Positions 1 to 8,079 of a stretch of 64,000 nt of DNA are shown here, one piece after another; position 1 is the first letter of the stretch, and each line of letters opens with the position of its first letter. The notes under the pieces are model-generated. The model worked only from the letters and a program-made list of their open reading frames with translations, was not told the origin of the DNA and ran no database searches. The translations under genes were made by a program, and so were the position numbers. This DNA is from Candidatus Avedoeria danica (GTDB lineage: Bacteria > Chloroflexota > Anaerolineae > Epilineales > Epilineaceae). Location of the stretch: assembly GCA_016703025.1 (NCBI GenBank), contig JADJCV010000004.1, positions 372,001 through 436,000 of the forward strand. Reading direction: 5' to 3'.

Positions 1-1628
1 CCGTACAGCGAGTTCGGGCCGGGCAGGTGGTTCTCCATCCCGGCCGGATACTCCTGTTTGTCCTCCGCCCAGGTGTCGCCGTTCACGGCCGCCGAGTAGC
101 CGGTCGTGTCCTGCTCGCCGTAGCTGTAGCGGCCGTTCTGCGGCATGTCGTCGTGCCGCCCGGCGGACAGCGTCCGCACCGGCCGGTCCCCGCCTCCCTG
201 GTTCAGCTTCCACTCCATGTCGTCGTCGTACGGGTCGGCGCCGTACCAGCCGCTCACGCCGTAGCCCAGGCGGTGGCCGAACGCCTCGTACGTCTTGCCG
301 CCCAGCTGCCCCGGCGGCGTGTCCGGATCGCCGGACGCCTCGAGCTCGCGCAGGAGCGCCGCCGCCATCCGCCCGCCGGTGTGCGTCCAGACCCATTCTT
401 CGGCGATCGAGCCGAGGTTCGTGTCGCCGCAGCCGATCGCCGTCGCCGTGGCGCTGCGCGTGTTGCAGTCGCCCGCCCCGTAGTAGCTGCCGATCGGCGA
501 GCGCGTCCCGCCCTTCGCCTCGCGCTTCGCGTGCTCGAGGCATGCCGCGCGCTCGGTCGTGCCGTCCTTGAAGCGGCTGTAGCACCACCAGTCGCCCGGC
601 ATCGCATAGTCCGCGTCGAACCACAAGCCGCTCACGGCGCCCGTGTCCAGCGCCGCCGGCCGCAGGCTGTTGATCGGCACGCCGTCGTACACGAAGCGGT
701 TCGTCCCGTTCCACGACCCGTCGAACAGGAGCGCGTCCTGGTACGTCTTTTCGCTGCCCAGATCGGCGAAGCCCGCCGTCCGCGGCCCGTCCAACTGCGT
801 CGCCTGCCATTCCCACCACGTCCGTTGCGCAAACGCCGCGACGATGTTGATCGCGTTCTTGCGCGCTGCCGCGTCCGGCCAGCCGTTCGCCTCCTCCAGC
901 GCCTGCACCGTCCGGACGTACCCGACGGCCAGCGCGCCGGCCGAGCGCGTCAGGTCGGCCTGGAACTGCCCGTCCGTCCGCGTGTCGCGGAACATCCGGA
1001 CGATGATGTCGCGCTGATGGGCCTCGTAGGCCGCCACCATCCGCACGTGGTACGCCTTGCGGTCGCGGATCGCCGGATCGTCCGCCGGCACGTAGGCGCC
1101 CGCTTGCGGCGCGTCGAACGCCAGCGCAAAGGCGTGGTAGAGGGCGTAGTAGCCCGCCATCTGCGCCACGCCCTCGTTCGCGTAATAGCCGCGCGGCGCG
1201 CTGAACAGCGACTGGCCCGGCGCGAACGCCAGGCCGAAGGTCCGCGCGAGGCGCTTGCCGGTGCACGCGGCGAAGTCGGCGCCGGTCACGGCCGGATGGC
1301 ACTTCGTCCCCGGCCCGCCGTGGTACTCGAACAGCGTGTCGGGATCCTTGTGCGCCTGCTTCTTGTCGATGTCCCACTCCGGGGCGCGCAGGTAGTACGG
1401 CGTGACCGCCGGCGCCCGCTGCCCGTAGTACTGCACCAGCATGGCGCGCACCCCGTTCACGAGGTCCGGCGCGGGCCAGATCGGCGTGGCCGGCGCCGCG
1501 AGCGCATCCGCGGCCGGGTGCGCATCGGCCGCCCGCCCGCCCGGCAGCGCGAGGAGGAGCGCGGCCGCGACGGCGATCGCGACGGCGGCGCGGAGGGGGG
1601 CGTGATGGGGGGAGGTCGAAGGCGGCAT
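1..1628 (-). CDS. Secreted protein of unknown function, 3' end outside window
   Basis: An open frame runs leftwards from the ATG at 1628 and is still open at base 1, giving at least 542 residues. It begins with a signal peptide (residues 1-32, Ala/Leu-rich core ending near GGRAADA). The mature part is rich in Trp, Tyr and Asp and has scattered cysteines, including TKCHP and GADFAACTG near residues 85-105 and WWCYSR, AGDCNTR and IGCGD further on. That suggests an extracellular disulphide-bonded enzyme or binding protein, but I do not recognise the family. It lies 105 bp downstream of the aldo/keto reductase on the same strand and may be the last gene of that operon. The C-terminus is not visible. 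Confidence 0.75.
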   Translation of the reverse strand, partial: MPPSTSPHHAPLRAAVAIAVAAALLLALPGGRAADAHPAADALAAPATPIWPAPDLVNGVRAMLVQYYGQRAPAVTPYYLRAPEWDIDKKQAHKDPDTLFEYHGGPGTKCHPAVTGADFAACTGKRLARTFGLAFAPGQSLFSAPRGYYANEGVAQMAGYYALYHAFALAFDAPQAGAYVPADDPAIRDRKAYHVRMVAAYEAHQRDIIVRMFRDTRTDGQFQADLTRSAGALAVGYVRTVQALEEANGWPDAAARKNAINIVAAFAQRTWWEWQATQLDGPRTAGFADLGSEKTYQDALLFDGSWNGTNRFVYDGVPINSLRPAALDTGAVSGLWFDADYAMPGDWWCYSRFKDGTTERAACLEHAKREAKGGTRSPIGSYYGAGDCNTRSATATAIGCGDTNLGSIAEEWVWTHTGGRMAAALLRELEASGDPDTPPGQLGGKTYEAFGHRLGYGVSGWYGADPYDDDMEWKLNQGGGDRPVRTLSAGRHDDMPQNGRYSYGEQDTTGYSAAVNGDTWAEDKQEYPAGMENHLPGPNSLY

Positions 1629-1733
1629 GCGGCACTCCGTGGATCGTCGACGGAACTTACGGGTTATGACGTGGCGCGCGAACGGGCGGTACTGTGCGTC
1701 GGGCGAACCGCTGCTTCGGCGGGCGCCCGGCCC

Positions 1734-2705
1734 CTACCACGCATACGCCTCCGGCGCCTGCCCGCCCGGCCCCGGCCAGATCGCGTCGATCTCGGCCAGC
1801 GTCTCGGCGTCCAGCGCGATCTCGAGCGCCAGCAGGCAATCGTCCAGCTGCCGGACCGTCCGCGGGCCGATGATCGGCGCCGTCACGGCAGGTTGGTGGA
1901 GGAGCCATGCCAGCGCGACGTCGGCCGGCGGCTGACCGAGCCGGGTGCACAGCGCCTCCCAGCGCTCGAGCTGCGGGTGGTGGCGGGCGATCTCCTTCAG
2001 CTGCGGCTCCGTGGCCCGCCGCCCTTCGGCCGCCTTCGCCAGCGCCCCGCCGAGCATTCCGCCGGCCAGTGGGCTCCACGGGATCACGCCGAGGCCGTAC
2101 GCCTGGCACGCCGGCAGCACCTCGAGCTCGACGTGGCGGCAGGCCAGGTGGTACTTGCTCTGCTCGCAGACGAGCCCGAGCGAGCCCCGCCGCACCGCGG
2201 CCTCCTGTCCCTGGGCGATGTGCCACCCGGCGAAGTTGCTGCTGCCGACGTAGCGCACTTTGCCCTGCTGGACGAGGATGTCCATCGCCTGCCAGATCTC
2301 CGCCCACGGCGTCATGCGGTCCACGTGGTGCATCTGGTAGAGGTCGATCGTCTCGACGCCGAGCCGCTTCAGGCTGCCCTCGCAGGCACGCATGATGTGG
2401 TGGGCCGACAGCCGGCGGTCGTTCGGCCCGTCGCCCATGATCCCGTAGACCTTCGTGGCCAGGACGATCAGCTCCCGCCGCCCATCCCCCTGCGCCAGCC
2501 ACCGCCCGATGATCTGCTCGGTGATCCCCTCGCCCCGCACGCCGCCGTACACGTTGGCCGTGTCGAAGAAGTTCAGCCCGAGCTCGAGCGCCCGGTCCAT
2601 GATCGCCCAGCTCGTCGGTTCGTCGGCGTGCTGGCCGAAGTTCATCGTGCCGAGGCAGAAGCGGCTGACCTTCAGGCCGGTCCGTCCGAGGTGGAGGGGG
2701 TCCAT
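1734..2705 (-). CDS. Aldo/keto reductase family oxidoreductase
   Basis: The 323-residue protein has the full length of a cytoplasmic NADPH-dependent aldo/keto reductase with a TIM-barrel fold. The N-terminal GRTGLKVSRFCLGTMNFG is typical of the bacterial YajO/Tas-like group. The catalytic tetrad is visible as D48 and Y53 (FFDTANVYGG), K85 (LATK) and H126 (LYQMHH). The cofactor-binding end includes VTAPIIGPRTVRQL. A GGAG motif precedes the ATG by about ten bases. It sits 87 bp downstream of the L,D-transpeptidase gene on the same strand. The substrate cannot be read from sequence; reduction of aldehydes or ketones is the family role. Confidence 0.92.
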   Translation of the reverse strand: MDPLHLGRTGLKVSRFCLGTMNFGQHADEPTSWAIMDRALELGLNFFDTANVYGGVRGEGITEQIIGRWLAQGDGRRELIVLATKVYGIMGDGPNDRRLSAHHIMRACEGSLKRLGVETIDLYQMHHVDRMTPWAEIWQAMDILVQQGKVRYVGSSNFAGWHIAQGQEAAVRRGSLGLVCEQSKYHLACRHVELEVLPACQAYGLGVIPWSPLAGGMLGGALAKAAEGRRATEPQLKEIARHHPQLERWEALCTRLGQPPADVALAWLLHQPAVTAPIIGPRTVRQLDDCLLALEIALDAETLAEIDAIWPGPGGQAPEAYAW

Positions 2706-2792
2706 CGCGACAAGCTCCTGTGGTGGGGGCGGCCGCGCATCGACCGCGCAGCGTCGGAGCGATCGATGCGCCGTCGACGCGCCGTCGACGCG

Positions 2793-3914
2793 CTACCGCT
2801 GGACGATGACCGGCGTACCGTAGTCCGCCCAGTCGTACAGCCACGCCGCATCGCCCGGCTGAAGGTTCACGCAGCCGTGGCTGACCGGTACGCCGAAGTT
2901 CTGGTGCCAGTATGCGCCGTGGATCGCATAGCTGCCGGTGAAATACTGGACGAACGGCACGTTCGGCAGGTCGTAGCCCGGCCCCGTCATCCGCTGGCGG
3001 TCCAGGCGCGCATACACCGCGAACTCGCCCACCGGTGTCGGCGTCCAGGCCGATCCCGTGGAGGCGATGAAGCGGTTCACGAGCCGCCCGCCGGCAAGCG
3101 CGCTGACCGTCTGATCGGACAGGTCGATGACGATCCGGCGCACGCCGCCGGGCGATGCCGCGATGCCGGCGGAGGCTTCGGACTCCATGTCCACGCCGCT
3201 TGCGCCCACGCCCCTCGCGGCGTCGTCGCTGCCATTCGCGTCCTCGCCCGCCGCCTCGTCCGGATTGCCCGACGTCGCCGCGCCGCCGTTGCCGGACGCG
3301 CCCCCGCCGATGCCGCGCGTCGCCCCCGGCACCACCAGACGCCGGCCGACCCGGATGAAGCCCGCCGGTCCGATCCCGTTTGCTCGGGCGATCGCCTGCA
3401 CCGTGGTACCGTGGGTCATGGCGATGGTGAACAGCGTGTCGCCCGGCGCCGCCACGTGCCAGACCGCGTCGACCTGCGCATCGGCCGTGTCGACCAACGG
3501 ATCGGCCGCCTCGTTCGTGGCGGCGCCCGTCCGGTCCGTCGGCACCGGCGCCGCGGCCGCGGCCGACGGACGCTCGGCAGCCGCATCGAGGTCGACGATG
3601 GGCTCGGGTTCGCGGTCGTCACCGGACATGCCGTCCTCCGACATGCCGTCGGGCACGAGCAGCCGTTGCCCGCTGAAGATCACATCGGCCGAGGCCAAGC
3701 CGTTCCGCGCCACGATGCTCTCCACGGTCGTGTCGTGCGCGGCGGCGATGGCGGACAGCGTGTCTCCGGGGCCGACGACGACGAGGGAGTCGGCGTGCGC
3801 GGTGACCGCCCGGGCGAGCGTGAGCGTGCAGGCCACGGCCGCTGCCGCCGCGACGCGTTGGGCGAGGCGGTGCGTCGCGGGTGAGCGCTGGTTGCGGATG
3901 TGCGAAGCCCTCAT
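2793..3914 (-). CDS. LysM-domain L,D-transpeptidase (YkuD fold)
   Basis: The 373-residue exported protein probably cross-links peptidoglycan through 3-3 bonds or attaches proteins to it. An N-terminal signal segment (about residues 18-41) is followed by LysM repeat 1 (about 45-88), an acidic/Ala linker, LysM repeat 2 (about 152-196), a Gly/Asp-rich linker and a YkuD domain (about 258-373). The active-site motif SHGCVN supplies H346 and the nucleophile C348, with the upstream conserved IHG at 331-333. I chose the ATG at 3914 because GGAG lies six bases upstream and a signal peptide follows directly; the frame stays open further upstream without signal features. A TATACT box lies 45 bp upstream. 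Confidence 0.93.
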   Translation of the reverse strand: MRASHIRNQRSPATHRLAQRVAAAAAVACTLTLARAVTAHADSLVVVGPGDTLSAIAAAHDTTVESIVARNGLASADVIFSGQRLLVPDGMSEDGMSGDDREPEPIVDLDAAAERPSAAAAAPVPTDRTGAATNEAADPLVDTADAQVDAVWHVAAPGDTLFTIAMTHGTTVQAIARANGIGPAGFIRVGRRLVVPGATRGIGGGASGNGGAATSGNPDEAAGEDANGSDDAARGVGASGVDMESEASAGIAASPGGVRRIVIDLSDQTVSALAGGRLVNRFIASTGSAWTPTPVGEFAVYARLDRQRMTGPGYDLPNVPFVQYFTGSYAIHGAYWHQNFGVPVSHGCVNLQPGDAAWLYDWADYGTPVIVQR

Positions 3915-3958
3915 GCGCCGCTCCTGCACCCCATGGGCCGGGGCTGTTGACCGCCGCC

Positions 3959-3964
3959 AGTATA
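3959..3964 (-). promoter_or_regulatory. Putative -10 box of the L,D-transpeptidase gene
   Basis: TATACT on the minus strand lies 45 bases before the chosen ATG. No convincing -35 element is visible at 16-18 bp spacing, so this is a position-based guess. Confidence 0.35.
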
Positions 3965-3990
3965 CCGCGGCGCACGTCCGGGACGGTGAG

Positions 3991-4020
3991 GTCACACCCC
4001 GGCTGTGCCGAGCGTATGCT
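3991..4020 (+). promoter_or_regulatory. Putative promoter of the propeller gene
   Basis: GTCACA and TATGCT are separated by 18 bp, a plausible housekeeping-sigma layout with four of six -35 matches. The 10-bp tandem repeats begin about 17 bp downstream, so they would lie in the 5' leader. Confidence 0.35.
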
Positions 4021-4036
4021 ATCGCCTGGTTCACGA

Positions 4037-4086
4037 GACCCCACCCGATCCCACCTGATCCCACCCGATCCCACCCGATCCCACCC
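4037..4086 (+). repeat. 10-bp tandem direct repeat, five copies
   Basis: The unit CCACCCGATC is repeated head to tail at 4041, 4051, 4061, 4071 and, partially, 4081, with one C-to-T change in the second copy. A ten-base period places each copy on the same DNA face. The array lies in the divergent region between the L,D-transpeptidase and the propeller gene, about 105 bp before the latter's start. It could be a regulatory-protein array or simple slippage. Confidence 0.85.
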
Positions 4087-4190
4087 GCCGACGGTCCGAC
4101 GACGCGCCCCTTCGCGTCGCACGCCGGCCGTCGAAGCGCGACCCGCCCGCGCAACGCGTCAACGTCCACGAACCCCATCGGAGCCTCGCC

Positions 4191-5583
4191 ATGTTCAACC
4201 TTCGATCCGCTGTTCTCGCCCTCTCCGCCACCCTCGTCCCCGCCGCGCTCGCCCTCGCCGCCCTCGCCGCCGGCGCTCTCGCCCTGCCTCCGCGCCCGGC
4301 TGCCGGCCAGCCCGCCCCGCTGCCCCACCGCATCCACCTCCCCCGTGTCGTGCGTGCCGAGCCGCCGTACACGTCGCCGCCGACCGCGCGCCCGACATCG
4401 GCCGCGCCGACCGGCACGCCGACGTCGTCCGCCGTGCCGACGGACAACGCGACACCGTCGCCGACCGGGACGCAGCCCAAGCAGCCGGGCGTGCCGGCAT
4501 GCGGCGCACCCAAGGGTGACGCCGGCGGTTTCCGGTTCTCCCTGGACGGAGGCCGGACGCTCTCACCAGGCGCCCAGCGGCTCGCCCCGCTGGCCTACAC
4601 GTGGGCGATCGACATCGACCCGCGCGATCCCGACCACATCGTCGAGCTGCACGCCGGCCAGCTCTTCCACTCCCACGACGCCGGCTGCACGTTCACCCGT
4701 CCCGTCCCGCTGCCCGACCTCGGCGGCGACGCGACCGGCCTCACGCGCGCCGCAGCGGCCCCGGACACGCTCGTCCTCCACTCCATCTTCAGCCACGACA
4801 TCGCCATCACGGATGACGGCGGCCGGACCTGGACCGTCGAGACGCTGCCGGACGACGTCGTCGCCCTGGCGATCGCGCCGAACGACGCGGCGCGTTGGAC
4901 GTTCGTCGGCCGCGAAGGGATCTATGTGCGCACCGCGCGCGACGCGAAGTGGGAAGCGCGCCGGGTCGGCGGCGACGACGCCTCGCTCGGCGGCGTGATC
5001 CACACGGCGTCGGCGGCGCCGGGGCGGTGGGGCACGTGGCTCGTCGGCGGCCTGGACGGCATCGTCCGGACGACGGACGACGGCCTGAGTTGGCGCAAGG
5101 TCGACGCCGCGATGCGCGAGGGCGGCGTCGGCACGCCGCCGCAGCCGATCACGGTCGTCGTCGGCGTCTGGGTGACGCACGCCCCGAGCGACCCGGAACG
5201 TGGCGTATGCCGCCGTCAACCAGGTCAGCCGCGACCCGTCCCGGCGCGGCATCTGGCGCTCCGGGGACGGTGGCCTGACCTGGGAGCGCCGCGTCACGCA
5301 GGACCAGCCCGTGCCGACGGACGCGGGCGGCACGCTGCCGGCCGTCATGACCGGCGCCACCCGCGTCTTCGTCAGCCCGCACGACCCCGATGCCACGATC
5401 TTCGCGTTCGGCATGGCCTACGAGGGCTACGGCACGGACCTCTTCCGCTCGTCCGACGGCCTGCAGACGCTGCGCGCCGCCCACTTCAGCGGCTTCTACG
5501 AGGTCTTCACCGTGGCGTGGGGACCGTCGGCGAGCGACGTACTGTACGTCGGGGCGTCGAGCGACATCCCGTCGGCCAGGTGA
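4191..5583 (+). pseudogene. Secreted Asp-box (BNR/sortilin-like) propeller protein, frameshifted
   Basis: The first part (4191 to about 5196) has a signal peptide, a short RIHLPRVVR motif, a Pro/Thr/Ser linker and then Asp-box blades such as SHDAGCTF, TDDGGRTWTVE and TTDDGLSW. Near 5195 the match leaves the frame (SDPE, then unrelated residues) and resumes one base later as NVAYAAVNQVSRD with further blades (SGDGGLTWER, SSDGLQTL), ending at TGA 5583. Removing one G of the GG at 5195-5196 restores a single reading frame of about 463 residues. The C-terminus, GASSDIPSAR, looks short for a complete propeller. GGAG sits seven bases before the ATG. The break could be a real mutation or an assembly error. 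Family role: extracellular glycan or protein binding. Confidence 0.8.
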
Positions 5584-5846
5584 CGAGAGCCGCGCCGGCG
5601 TCGCGCCCGTGCGCTCGCTCCGGCCGTTGACGGTTGGAGAACAGGCGATAGCGGGCCCCATCGAACTTCCATGCGGGTTGTGACCTCCTGCCGCGGCGCG
5701 GCGTTAGACCGTTCGTGCGGCGCCATGCCGTACCGTTGCGCCCGCCGGGCGCGTCTTCATCGTCCGGAGCGAAGGCCGTTGGGCATTCAGCCCCGCGCCT
5801 TGCCCCGCAACCCCACGCATTTGGATTTCGATCAGGAGGACCACCC

Positions 5847-7883
5847 GTGACCACACTGCAACGGACGATCGGCCCGGCCGCGCGTCGCCCGCGCCTTGGA
5901 CGATGGGCGTCGCTGTGCTTTGCCCTGTTCTGTCTGGGCTTCACGTTCCAGATCCCGTCATCGACGAGCGCAGCAGCGCCTCACCAGGAGGCGACGCCCG
6001 TCCCATCGCCCACCCCGACGTGCGAGCAGCGGTGCAACGCGCGGGCGCATGAGGTGTACGAAGCGTGCATCGCGATGGGCCGCGGCCCGGACGCGTGCGA
6101 GAAGGAGTCCAGTGCGGCGCGTGAGGCCTGTCTGCGCGAGTGCCCAAGGGCGACGGCCGTGCCGTCCTGCGAGGACAAGTGCCGGCAGCGGGCCGAAGCG
6201 GTGTTCAAGGCGTGCATCGATGCCGGTCGCAGCGAAGAGGCCTGTCACAAGGAGTCGGCCGACGCGAAGCTGGCATGCCTGAAGGAATGCCCGCGGCCGG
6301 ATGCCACGGCGACACCCAAGCCGATCGAGCGCAGCTGCACGGAGCGATGCGCCGCGCACGCCGAGGAGATCTACAAGACCTGTATCGCCGCGGGCCGGGG
6401 CGCGGACGCCTGCCAGAACGAATCGCGTCAGGCCAAGGAGGCATGCCTCAAGGATTGCCCGCGCGATGCGACGAAGACGCCGGGTCCGCCGGATAGGACG
6501 TGCGAGCAGCGCTGTGCGGCCGCTGCCGAGGAAGGCTACAAGGCCTGCATCGCCGCCGGGCGCGGCCCGGACGTGTGCGAGGCCGAAGCGAAGGTGGCGC
6601 GCGAGAAGTGCGTGGGCGCGTGCCCGAAGCCGGAACCGACGCGGATCGGGAACTGCGAGGAGAAGTGCAAGAAGCGCTTCGACGAGGTCTACAACGCCTG
6701 CATCGCCTCGGGCCGCGGGCCGGACGCGTGTGAGAACGAGGCGCGCCAGGCCAAGGAGGCCTGCTTCAAGGAGTGCCCGCGCGAAGCGACGAAGACGCCG
6801 GCGGCCGAGGAGAAGTCGTGCGAGCAGCGCTGCGCGGCGGAGGCCGAGGCGGTCTACAAGGCCTGCATCGCCGGCGGACACGGGCCGGACGTGTGCGAGC
6901 GCGAGGCGAAGACGGCGCGCGAGAAGTGTGCAAGCATGTGCCCGAAGCCGGAACCGACGCGGATCGGGAACTGCGAGGAGAAGTGCAAGAAGCGCTTCGA
7001 CGAGGTCTACAACGCCTGCATCGCCTCGGGCCGCGGGCCGGACGACTGCGAGGCCGAGGCGCACAAGGCCAAGGAGGCGTGCCTCTTGGCGTGTCCGCGC
7101 CCCGAAGGCACCAAGACCCCGCAGTCGCTGTCGTGCGAGGGCCGGTGCAAGGAGCACGCGGCGGCCGAACTCAAGGCGTGCCTCCAGGGCGGCGGCGACG
7201 AGAAGGCATGCCACGAACGGTCGAACAAAGCCCTCCTGGACTGCCTCGCCCGCTGCCCGCGGCCGACGCCAAAGCCGGAGAGCTGCCGCGATCAGTGCAA
7301 CGCGAAGGCCGAGGCGGTCTACGCGGCCTGTCGCGAACGCGGAGCGGGCGAGGAAGACTGCCTGGACGAGAAGAACCGCGCCCTCAATGCCTGTGTCGCC
7401 GCCTGCGAACGCCCGACGGAGTCGTGCGAGGCGGGCTGCAAGCAGCGGGCCGAGGCCGTCTTCAAGGCCTGCCGGACCGAGGGTGGCGAGGAGGCGGTCT
7501 GCCGCGAGCGGATGCGCTCCGCCCTCGAAGTGTGCCTGAAGGGCTGCCCCCGGCCGCAGCCGATCGACTGTCAGGATCGGTGCGCCAAGGCGGCGCGCGA
7601 GGTGCTGGCGAAGTGCCTTGCCGAGGGCGGCGAGCAGCAGTCGTGCGAAGGGCGGGCCAAGGAGTCGTACGACCTCTGCATCAAGCACTGCGACAAGCAG
7701 GTACCGCCGGCGCCGATTCCGGATTGCAGCACGAAGTGCGCGCGGGCCGGCGCGGCGGTGTTCCAGCGCTGCCTGGCCGGCGGCGGCACGGTCGAGAGCT
7801 GCACCGAGGTGATGGCGCAGGAGATCCAGCGCTGCCTGACGGAGTGCCTCAGGCCCGTGGCGGCGCCGATTTCAGGCCGCTAG
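5847..7883 (+). CDS. Secreted protein of twelve six-cysteine helical-hairpin-like repeats
   Basis: The 678-residue protein starts at GTG 5847 behind a strong AGGAGG and has a signal peptide (about residues 20-44) and a short Pro/Thr linker. Residues 59-667 contain twelve repeats whose 41-residue cores all have the spacing C-x3-C-x10-C-x9-C-x10-C-x3-C, giving 72 ordered cysteines. Linkers of about 6-15 residues contain PKP, TKTP or EPTRIGN. The spacing is symmetric about its centre, which suits an antiparallel two-helix hairpin with nested disulphides C1-C41, C5-C37 and C16-C26 (inferred). Typical core residues are CEQRC, EVYxAC, GRGPD.C and AKEACL.EC. I do not recognise a named family. A stable hairpin follows the stop. 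Function unknown; a surface fibre, spacer or metal/thiol-binding protein are possibilities. Confidence 0.88.
   Translation: MTTLQRTIGPAARRPRLGRWASLCFALFCLGFTFQIPSSTSAAAPHQEATPVPSPTPTCEQRCNARAHEVYEACIAMGRGPDACEKESSAAREACLRECPRATAVPSCEDKCRQRAEAVFKACIDAGRSEEACHKESADAKLACLKECPRPDATATPKPIERSCTERCAAHAEEIYKTCIAAGRGADACQNESRQAKEACLKDCPRDATKTPGPPDRTCEQRCAAAAEEGYKACIAAGRGPDVCEAEAKVAREKCVGACPKPEPTRIGNCEEKCKKRFDEVYNACIASGRGPDACENEARQAKEACFKECPREATKTPAAEEKSCEQRCAAEAEAVYKACIAGGHGPDVCEREAKTAREKCASMCPKPEPTRIGNCEEKCKKRFDEVYNACIASGRGPDDCEAEAHKAKEACLLACPRPEGTKTPQSLSCEGRCKEHAAAELKACLQGGGDEKACHERSNKALLDCLARCPRPTPKPESCRDQCNAKAEAVYAACRERGAGEEDCLDEKNRALNACVAACERPTESCEAGCKQRAEAVFKACRTEGGEEAVCRERMRSALEVCLKGCPRPQPIDCQDRCAKAAREVLAKCLAEGGEQQSCEGRAKESYDLCIKHCDKQVPPAPIPDCSTKCARAGAAVFQRCLAGGGTVESCTEVMAQEIQRCLTECLRPVAAPISGR
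6021..7847 (+). repeat. Array of twelve intragenic cysteine-module repeats
   Basis: Repeat cores encode 41 residues each. The segment 6621-6726 is repeated base for base at 6939-7044, an offset of 318 bp or exactly two modules, showing that modules 4-5 were duplicated recently to give 6-7. The outer modules (1-3 and 8-12) are more diverged. Confidence 0.9.
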
Positions 7884-7930
7884 CGCCGCTTCATCGGGTG
7901 GGCGCTGCGCCCGCCGACACATGATCTCCC

Positions 7931-7960
7931 CGGCCGCCCGGCAGACCTGCCGGGCGGCCG
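7931..7960 (+). terminator. Hairpin terminator after the cysteine-repeat gene
   Basis: A perfect 13-bp G+C-rich stem (7931-7943 with 7948-7960) closes a four-base loop GACC, 48 bp after the stop codon. No U-tract follows, which is usual in high-G+C genomes. Confidence 0.6.
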
Positions 7961-7997
7961 CTGTGTCGGCGGGACGGTGGCGGAACGGGAACGTGGA

Positions 7998-8003
7998 TAC
8001 AAT
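7998..8003 (+). promoter_or_regulatory. Putative -10 box of pepF
   Basis: TACAAT lies 76 bp before the pepF start. No clear -35 element is seen. Confidence 0.35.
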
Positions 8004-8079
8004 GACGCGCCGCGGTGGCGTCCGGCACCGCTTCTCCCGTTGACCGCTCCCGCAATGCCGCCCGATCAGGAGACTGCCG

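Noticed and set aside
27..3884. A 1285-codon open frame on the plus strand
   Set aside because: It is an antisense shadow of high-G+C codons. The minus strand here holds a recognisable L,D-transpeptidase and aldo/keto reductase, and the plus-strand translation is Arg/Pro/His-rich with no domains.
6021..7847. CRISPR-like regular repetition
   Set aside because: Repeats are in-frame coding modules without constant repeats and unique spacers; no cas genes are nearby.
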